A stretch of DNA of 10,731 nt from JBNJDJ01 sp051744845 (lineage in GTDB: Bacteria; Bacillota; Clostridia; Peptostreptococcales; Acidaminobacteraceae), in contig JBNJDJ010000064.1 of the NCBI GenBank assembly GCA_051744845.1, forward strand, positions 1-10,731. The letters are read 5' to 3'. Shown here piece by piece: positions 6,523-10,731 of the stretch. Within the stretch, counting starts at the first letter, position 1. Each line of letters opens with the position of its first letter. The notes beneath the pieces are model-generated. The model was given only the letters and a program-made list of their open reading frames with translations. It was not told the origin of the DNA and did not search any database. The translations under genes and the position numbers were made by a program.

Positions 6523-7557
6523 TTATAATTTAATTATTTTTTCTTTTTTATCACTAAGTTTAGATTTTTCAATAATTTTAATTACATTTCGAGCTTGTTT
6601 TGGTGTTACTTCTAATTTTTCATATTTATGATAAGCATTAATAAAATTTTTATAAAATAATAAATAATTTCCATTTTCACTTTTTACTGTTTTAACTTCT
6701 TTATTAGTAGTTAAAATTCCATAATTTTCATTTGACTCAATTCCTAAATCATTAGTTATTTTATAATTTTTTCTCAAAGTTGCTTCTTGAGGATCAAGAC
6801 CATTTTTCTTATATGATCCCTTAGAACCATTAATAATAAATCTAAGTTCATTATCTTTTATTAAACTACCGCTTTTTAAAAATACTCTTAGATTATTATA
6901 AAAAAGTGTAATATCAAAAGCATCTATAGTTTTTGCTTGAGCTCTTTCTTTTCTCAAATCAGCAAAAACTTTATCAGGCATTCCAAATAAAACTAATGCT
7001 TGATCAATTAAATGACTACCTAAATCATATAATGAGCCTGCACCAGGTTTAGCTTTTTCTTTCCATCTATTTATTTTAACATTTGGTTTAAATCTGTCAA
7101 AATGTGACTCAAATATTTTAATATCTCCTAAAGTATTGTTTTTAATTAAATTTTTAATAGTTAAAAAATCGCAGTCAAATCTTCTATTGTGATAAACAGT
7201 TAATAAAAGATTTTTAGATTTAGCTATTTTTATAAGTTTATTAGCTTCTTTTACTGTAGGAGTAAAAGGTTTTTCAATAATAACATGTTTATTATTATTT
7301 AAAGCTTTTTTAGCTAAATTAAAGTGAAATCTATTAGGTACAGAGATTACAACACAATCAATGTTTTCATCTTCAAATAAACTTTTACTTTTTTTAAATA
7401 CTTTTGTATTAGGATATAACTTTCCTATATGTTTTTTTCTTTCTTTATTAGATGTAACAATTGCTTTTAAATTCAATCCATCTAAGTGATTAATCAATGG
7501 GGCATGAAAAACACTACCTGAAAGACCATATCCTATAATTCCTATGTTTATTTTCAT
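6523..7557 (-). CDS. Gfo/Idh/MocA-family NAD(P)-dependent oxidoreductase, IolW/YdgJ-like
   Basis: A 344-aa soluble protein. The N-terminal Rossmann fold carries the dinucleotide motif IGYGLSGS (8-15) followed by FHAPL (17-21). The family signature EKP is at 95-97 (K96 catalytic), YHNRR at 122-126, and the active-site helix LYDLGSHLID at 176-185 supplies D178 and H182. The C-terminal half is the GFO/IDH/MocA substrate-binding domain, and length is normal for the family. The combination of GYGxSG-x-FHAPL, YHNRRxD and HFDRFKP (152-158) is what I associate with the IolW (YvaA)/YdgJ branch, which includes NADP-dependent scyllo-inositol dehydrogenase, so a sugar or inositol substrate is likely but not proven. 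No inositol operon is in view. Minus-strand Shine-Dalgarno AAGGAG (plus-strand positions 7568-7573) precedes ATG 7557, with an extended -10 further upstream. Confidence 0.9.
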   Translation of the reverse strand: MKINIGIIGYGLSGSVFHAPLINHLDGLNLKAIVTSNKERKKHIGKLYPNTKVFKKSKSLFEDENIDCVVISVPNRFHFNLAKKALNNNKHVIIEKPFTPTVKEANKLIKIAKSKNLLLTVYHNRRFDCDFLTIKNLIKNNTLGDIKIFESHFDRFKPNVKINRWKEKAKPGAGSLYDLGSHLIDQALVLFGMPDKVFADLRKERAQAKTIDAFDITLFYNNLRVFLKSGSLIKDNELRFIINGSKGSYKKNGLDPQEATLRKNYKITNDLGIESNENYGILTTNKEVKTVKSENGNYLLFYKNFINAYHKYEKLEVTPKQARNVIKIIEKSKLSDKKEKIIKL

Positions 7558-7586
7558 AAATAATCATCTCCTTAAAATTCAATTTT

Positions 7587-7595
7587 ATTATAACA
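7587..7595 (-). promoter_or_regulatory. extended -10 promoter for the Gfo/Idh/MocA gene
   Basis: On the minus strand the bases read TGTTATAAT, a perfect extended -10 (TGnTATAAT), with TATAAT at 7592-7587. It lies 29 nt before the ATG at 7557 and 13 nt before the Shine-Dalgarno. The -35 region at 17-nt spacing (TACAAA) is a poor match, as is often tolerated by extended -10 promoters. Confidence 0.55.
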
Positions 7596-7622
7596 TTAAA
7601 TCCAACTTTTTTGTATTAATTC

Positions 7623-7651
7623 TTAGAAAATCAAAGTAAATGATATATAAT
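7623..7651 (+). promoter_or_regulatory. promoter for the aldo/keto reductase operon
   Basis: TTAGAA (7623-7628; half matching TTGACA) and TATAAT (7646-7651) are 17 nt apart. The predicted start of transcription near 7658 is just ahead of the AAAGGAG at 7664-7670. It lies back to back with the minus-strand promoter 30 nt away. The in-frame ATG at 7640 falls inside this promoter, which is one reason not to use it as the start codon. Confidence 0.45.
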
Positions 7652-7675
7652 ATAATTAAAATGAAAGGAGAAATT

Positions 7676-8815
7676 GTGAGATATAAAAAATTAGATAATA
7701 CAAAAAATGAGATTTCTGTTTTAGGGTTTGGATGCATGAGGTTTCCTACTATAGATGGAGATAATGAAAAAATACATGTTAGTAAAAGTGAAAAAATGCT
7801 TGATTATGCTTATGAAAATGGAGTTAATTATTTTGATACTGCTTGGCCATATCATGGTAAAAAAAGTGAGAAATTTATTGGGGATTATATTTCAAAACGG
7901 GATATAAGAGATGAAATATATTTAGCAACTAAATTACCATCGTGGTTAATTAATTCAAAAGAAGATATGTATAAATATTTTAATAAACAATTAGAAAGAT
8001 TAAAAACTGATTATATTGATTATTATTTAATACATTCATTAAATGAAAAGCTTTGGGAAAATTTAAAAGATAATGGAATTTTTGAATTTATTGATGAATT
8101 AAAACAAAAAGAATTAATAAAACATATTGGTTTTTCATTTCATGATGAATATGAAGTTTTTGAAAAGATTATTGATGATTATGATGGTTGGGAATTTACT
8201 CAAATACAATTAAATTATTTAGATGAAAATTGGCAAGCTGGTTTAAAAGGTTTAGAGTATGCTAAAGAAAATGATTTAGATTTAATTATAATGGAACCTT
8301 TAAAAGGTGGAAAAATTGTAGGGGAAATACCTAGAGATATTGAAAAAATATTTATGGATTCTAAAAAGAAAAGTAAGCCTGTTAAATGGGCTTTAGATTA
8401 TTTATGGAATAAACCTGAAGTAGATATTTTATTAAGCGGGATGAGTAATATAGATCAAGTTATTGAAAATGTTGAATATGCAGATAAATCAGAATCTAAT
8501 TGTTTTAATAAAGAAGATATAAAATTAATAGAAAAAGTAAAAGAAGAGTATAAGAAAAGAATTGCAATTAATTGTACTCAATGTAAGTATTGTATTCCTT
8601 GTCCAGTTGAAGTAAATATTCCGCTAGCTTTTAAACAATATAATAACTATAAAAAGTTTGATAATTTTGAAAAATTTAAAAATAAATATATTGATGAAAC
8701 AAAACCTAAAGTAAGAGCTTCTAAATGTATTGAATGTGGACAATGTTTAGATAAGTGTCCTCAAAATATAGATATTCCAAAAGAGTTAAAAAAAGTTGCT
8801 AATGATTTCGAGTAA
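7676..8815 (+). CDS. aldo/keto reductase with C-terminal 4Fe-4S domain
   Basis: I start at GTG 7676, 5 nt after AAAGGAG (7664-7670). This gives 379 aa beginning MRYKKLDN, the usual N-terminus of this family, instead of the ATG at 7640 that adds 12 unlikely residues and has no Shine-Dalgarno. The TIM-barrel AKR domain (about 1-285) has the catalytic tetrad at D54, Y59, K86 and H120. The C-terminal tail holds two cysteine sets, C300/C303/C306/C309-P and C351/C354/C357/C361-P, typical of a bacterial 2[4Fe-4S] cluster domain in 'AKR with ferredoxin-like tail' proteins of anaerobes. These probably exchange electrons with a ferredoxin or flavodoxin-type partner rather than, or besides, NAD(P)H. The substrate is unknown. 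Its stop codon overlaps the Shine-Dalgarno of the next gene, so the two are translationally close and co-transcribed. Confidence 0.92.
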   Translation: MRYKKLDNTKNEISVLGFGCMRFPTIDGDNEKIHVSKSEKMLDYAYENGVNYFDTAWPYHGKKSEKFIGDYISKRDIRDEIYLATKLPSWLINSKEDMYKYFNKQLERLKTDYIDYYLIHSLNEKLWENLKDNGIFEFIDELKQKELIKHIGFSFHDEYEVFEKIIDDYDGWEFTQIQLNYLDENWQAGLKGLEYAKENDLDLIIMEPLKGGKIVGEIPRDIEKIFMDSKKKSKPVKWALDYLWNKPEVDILLSGMSNIDQVIENVEYADKSESNCFNKEDIKLIEKVKEEYKKRIAINCTQCKYCIPCPVEVNIPLAFKQYNNYKKFDNFEKFKNKYIDETKPKVRASKCIECGQCLDKCPQNIDIPKELKKVANDFE

Positions 8816-8828
8816 AGGAGATATTAAT

Positions 8829-9146
8829 ATGTTTAAAATAGAAATATATACTCCGGAAAAATATATTCATGAAATAATTAAAGAGACTAATAAGCTAGGA
8901 GCTTGTAAAGTAGGAGATTATGATTATGTATCTTCATATTATGAAATTAATGGAAGCTTTAGGCCTTTAGAAGGATCTGATCCATATAGTGGTGAGAAAA
9001 ATAAAATAAATTTATTAAAAGAATATAAAATAGAAGTTAGATGTGAAGAAAAGAAATTAAAGAAAGTAGTAAATAAAATTAAAGAAATACACCCATATGA
9101 AGAACCAGTTATTAATATTATAAAACTATATAATCATATATTATAA
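8829..9146 (+). CDS. standalone NIF3/YqfO insert-domain (CutA-like) protein
   Basis: A 105-aa protein starting at ATG 8829, 8 nt after AAAGGAG (8814-8820); an in-frame ATG at 8796 lies inside the upstream gene and lacks a ribosome site. The sequence matches the roughly 100-aa domain inserted in YqfO-type NIF3 proteins: VGDYD at 28-32, GSFRPLEGSDPYSG at 42-55 and HPYEEP at 88-93. The fold in the family is a ferredoxin-like, CutA/PII-like trimerisation module. The NIF3 metal-binding halves that normally flank it are absent, so this is the freestanding form known in many bacteria, whose function is not established. It lies 13 nt after the 4Fe-4S aldo/keto reductase gene in the same operon. Cysteines at 26 and 72 and the HPYEEP motif are the obvious residues for metal or ligand contact; that is inference. 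Confidence 0.85.
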   Translation: MFKIEIYTPEKYIHEIIKETNKLGACKVGDYDYVSSYYEINGSFRPLEGSDPYSGEKNKINLLKEYKIEVRCEEKKLKKVVNKIKEIHPYEEPVINIIKLYNHIL

Positions 9147-9153
9147 AAAATAA

Positions 9154-9179
9154 AGCCTATTATTAAAAAATAATAGGCT
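9154..9179. terminator. intrinsic terminator between convergent genes, stronger on the minus strand
   Basis: AGCCTATTATT (9154-9164) pairs with AATAATAGGCT (9169-9179), an 11-bp stem around a 4-nt A loop. On the minus strand the stem is followed by TTTATTTTTT (complement of about 9144-9153), a proper U tract that fits the YfcC-family gene ending at 9186. On the plus strand it is followed by AAAATTTT only, so termination of the reductase operon here is plausible but weaker. Confidence 0.8.
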
Positions 9180-9185
9180 AAAATT

Positions 9186-10721
9186 TTAAGCAAATCCAAT
9201 CATTACAGCTATTACAATAAATACGCTTCCAAAAACTGCTAACAATGCTTGAAATTTAAGTTGGAACTTAAACCATTTACTCCAGTCAAGTTTTGCTATA
9301 CCTAAAACTCCCATTAAAACTCCTGAAGTAGGTACTATCATGTTAGTAAAACCATCACCTAATTGAAAAGCTAAAACAGCAACTTGTCTAGTCACTCCAA
9401 CAAGGTCAGCTAATGGAGCCATAATAGGCATTGTAAGTGCTGCTTGTCCTGAACCTGAAACTACAAAGAAATTAAATACAGATTGGAAAACATACATAAA
9501 CCATGCTGAAACTACAGATGGTAAGTCTCCTAATCCTCGAGCAATAAAGTTAAGAATTGTATTTAATACTGAAGCAGATCCAGCATCTGTTCCACCTAAA
9601 ACTAATACAATTCCTTTAGCCATACCAACAACTAAAGCAGCTCCTAGTAAATCTTTTGCTCCATTTCTAAAACCATCAGCTATATCATTTACTCTCATAT
9701 TATTTAAATTGAAAATTACACCAACTATTCCAGCTACTAGTCCCATTAAGAAAAATTGTGTTGCAATTTCTGGCAAATAATAAGCATGCTTTACAACTCC
9801 CCAAATAATCCAACTAATACCTGCCAAAATTGTGAAAAGTACTAGTTTATGACCTAATGTAAAATTAGTATCTAGATTCTTTTTTTCTTCCATATCTTCC
9901 CTAAAATATGCATCACTTTCATAAGCAATAGAAGATTCAGGATCTTTTTCAATTTTTTTGGCATATCTGATTGTATAAGCTATACCAAGTGAAGTGAAAA
10001 ATATCCACATTACGATTCTAAAAGGAGCACCTGAAAGAACAGGAATTCCTGAAACACCTTGAGCAATGGCAACCCCAAAAGGATTCATCCAACTTGTAGC
10101 AAAACCTACTTGCGTAGCAATATATGTTATAAATATCCCTGTAATAGAGTCATAACCTAATGCTACTACAATAGGTATAATAATCATTGAAAATGCCAAG
10201 CATTCTTCCCCCATACCAAAGATAGCACCACCAGCACTAAATAAGAAAAATAGAATTGGTAATAAAAGTATTTTTTTGTCTTTCATAGCATCAATTAGTT
10301 TAAAAATACCTGCTTCAACTGCATTGGTTTTTAAAATAATTCCAAATGAACCTCCAATTACTAATATAAAGGCTACAACACCTACAGCTGATCCCCATTT
10401 ACTCCCGCTAACTAAACCTTCAAATACATAATTACTAAAACCTAATCCACCAAAAGGTTCGAAAAAACTTATTCCATCTTTTACAGGATTTCCATTTTCA
10501 TCTCTTACATAATCAAAACTATCAGATACAGGTATAGTTTTAGTTTTTTCAGCACCATTATGCATATATTCAACTTCTTTCATTTCGAAAGACCCCATAG
10601 GTATTAAATATGTTAATAAAGCTGCAAATAAAACTACAAAGAAAATAATTACATAAGTATCAGGCATTTGCCATTTCTTATTTTTAGATTGAGCATTTGT
10701 TTCTTGGTTTTTTTGTTCCAT
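9186..10721 (-). CDS. YfcC/DcuC-superfamily membrane carrier
   Basis: A complete 511-aa integral membrane protein. A short polar, Gln/Asn/Lys-rich N-terminus (1-19) is followed by a first helix at about 22-41, a hydrophilic extracytoplasmic stretch (about 44-100), then about eleven more hydrophobic segments (roughly 112-130, 150-168, 173-190, 192-210, 233-253, 290-308, 322-338, 355-376, 400-421, 455-475, 490-510), with a charged cytoplasmic loop at about 254-288. Conserved-looking stretches are IGGSFGIIL (122-130), TSWMNPFGVAIAQG (209-222) and VVSGSGQAALTMP (420-432). These place it in the YfcC family of the C4-dicarboxylate/anaerobic carrier group (DcuC, ArcD-like AbgT relatives). The substrate is not resolved; amino acids, peptides or dicarboxylates are all reported or proposed for relatives. 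ATG 10721 follows AGGAGG at plus-strand 10726-10731, the last bases of the window. Its base composition is clearly less AT-rich than the signalling genes, partly from Gly/Ala-rich helices. Confidence 0.9.
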   Translation of the reverse strand: MEQKNQETNAQSKNKKWQMPDTYVIIFFVVLFAALLTYLIPMGSFEMKEVEYMHNGAEKTKTIPVSDSFDYVRDENGNPVKDGISFFEPFGGLGFSNYVFEGLVSGSKWGSAVGVVAFILVIGGSFGIILKTNAVEAGIFKLIDAMKDKKILLLPILFFLFSAGGAIFGMGEECLAFSMIIIPIVVALGYDSITGIFITYIATQVGFATSWMNPFGVAIAQGVSGIPVLSGAPFRIVMWIFFTSLGIAYTIRYAKKIEKDPESSIAYESDAYFREDMEEKKNLDTNFTLGHKLVLFTILAGISWIIWGVVKHAYYLPEIATQFFLMGLVAGIVGVIFNLNNMRVNDIADGFRNGAKDLLGAALVVGMAKGIVLVLGGTDAGSASVLNTILNFIARGLGDLPSVVSAWFMYVFQSVFNFFVVSGSGQAALTMPIMAPLADLVGVTRQVAVLAFQLGDGFTNMIVPTSGVLMGVLGIAKLDWSKWFKFQLKFQALLAVFGSVFIVIAVMIGFA

Positions 10722-10731
10722 AAAACCTCCT

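Noticed and set aside
7640..7675. ATG 7640 as the start of the aldo/keto reductase
   Set aside because: It lies in the promoter region without a Shine-Dalgarno. GTG 7676 has AAAGGAG at 5 nt and gives the usual family N-terminus.
8796..8828. ATG 8796 as the start of the NIF3-insert protein
   Set aside because: It overlaps the reductase gene and lacks a ribosome site; ATG 8829 follows AAAGGAG by 8 nt and begins the domain directly.
1..10731. Defence system, prophage or insertion sequence
   Set aside because: No nuclease, transposase, integrase, reverse transcriptase or repeat array is seen; all long frames fit signalling, redox or transport families.

Overview
This window comes from a very AT-rich bacterial genome (about 20% GC in hand-counted lines of the signalling genes, about a third in the last gene). 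Nearly every gene has a strong purine-rich Shine-Dalgarno sequence (AAAGGAG, AGGAGG). The gene set is many c-di-GMP enzymes, an RsbU/SpoIIE-type phosphatase, hemerythrin, a 4Fe-4S aldo/keto reductase and a YfcC-type transporter. This suits a low-GC, motile or surface-responsive, probably anaerobic or microaerophilic lineage such as Clostridia, Halanaerobiales, Fusobacteriota or Petrotogales. The sequence alone does not let me choose among these. I see no mobile elements, tRNA, rRNA, CRISPR or phage genes.

Region A (24-6474, + strand) is a block of four multidomain signalling proteins. They are: PAS-PAS-GGDEF-HD-GYP (24-1760); degenerate receiver-PAS-PP2C/SpoIIE phosphatase (1976-3412); EAL-HDOD (3425-4633); and membrane-bound CHASE-GGDEF-hemerythrin (about 4723-6474). 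Genes two and three are 12 nt apart and clearly co-transcribed. Gene four follows after 89 nt. The block ends at a perfect 14-bp hairpin terminator (6477-6512), which also serves the convergent gene beyond it. Together the block encodes two probable diguanylate cyclases with intact GGDEF and RxxD inhibitory sites, one probable HD-GYP phosphodiesterase, one EAL-like protein that has lost a conserved loop, and one Ser/Thr phosphatase of partner-switching type. The fourth protein has an extracytoplasmic ligand sensor and a complete di-iron (oxygen/redox) site in one chain.

The coding frame of the CHASE-GGDEF-hemerythrin gene extends 40 codons upstream of its first ATG through an obvious transmembrane helix. 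The only start candidates next to its strong Shine-Dalgarno are two ATT codons. Either this gene uses a rare AUU start, or an ATG at 4691 reads in through a slip in an A8 run.

Region B (6523-9146) is metabolic. A Gfo/Idh/MocA oxidoreductase of the IolW/YdgJ type lies on the minus strand, divergent from an aldo/keto reductase with two C-terminal CxxC-type 4Fe-4S motifs. A 105-aa standalone NIF3/YqfO-insert (CutA-like) protein is coupled to the reductase. The promoter pair sits between 7575 and 7660. I move the reductase start to GTG 7676 and the small protein's start to ATG 8829, on the strength of their Shine-Dalgarno sequences.

Region C (9186-10721, minus strand) is a YfcC/DcuC-like membrane carrier of 511 aa, complete, with its AGGAGG at the very edge of the window. 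It converges on region B across an 11-bp hairpin.
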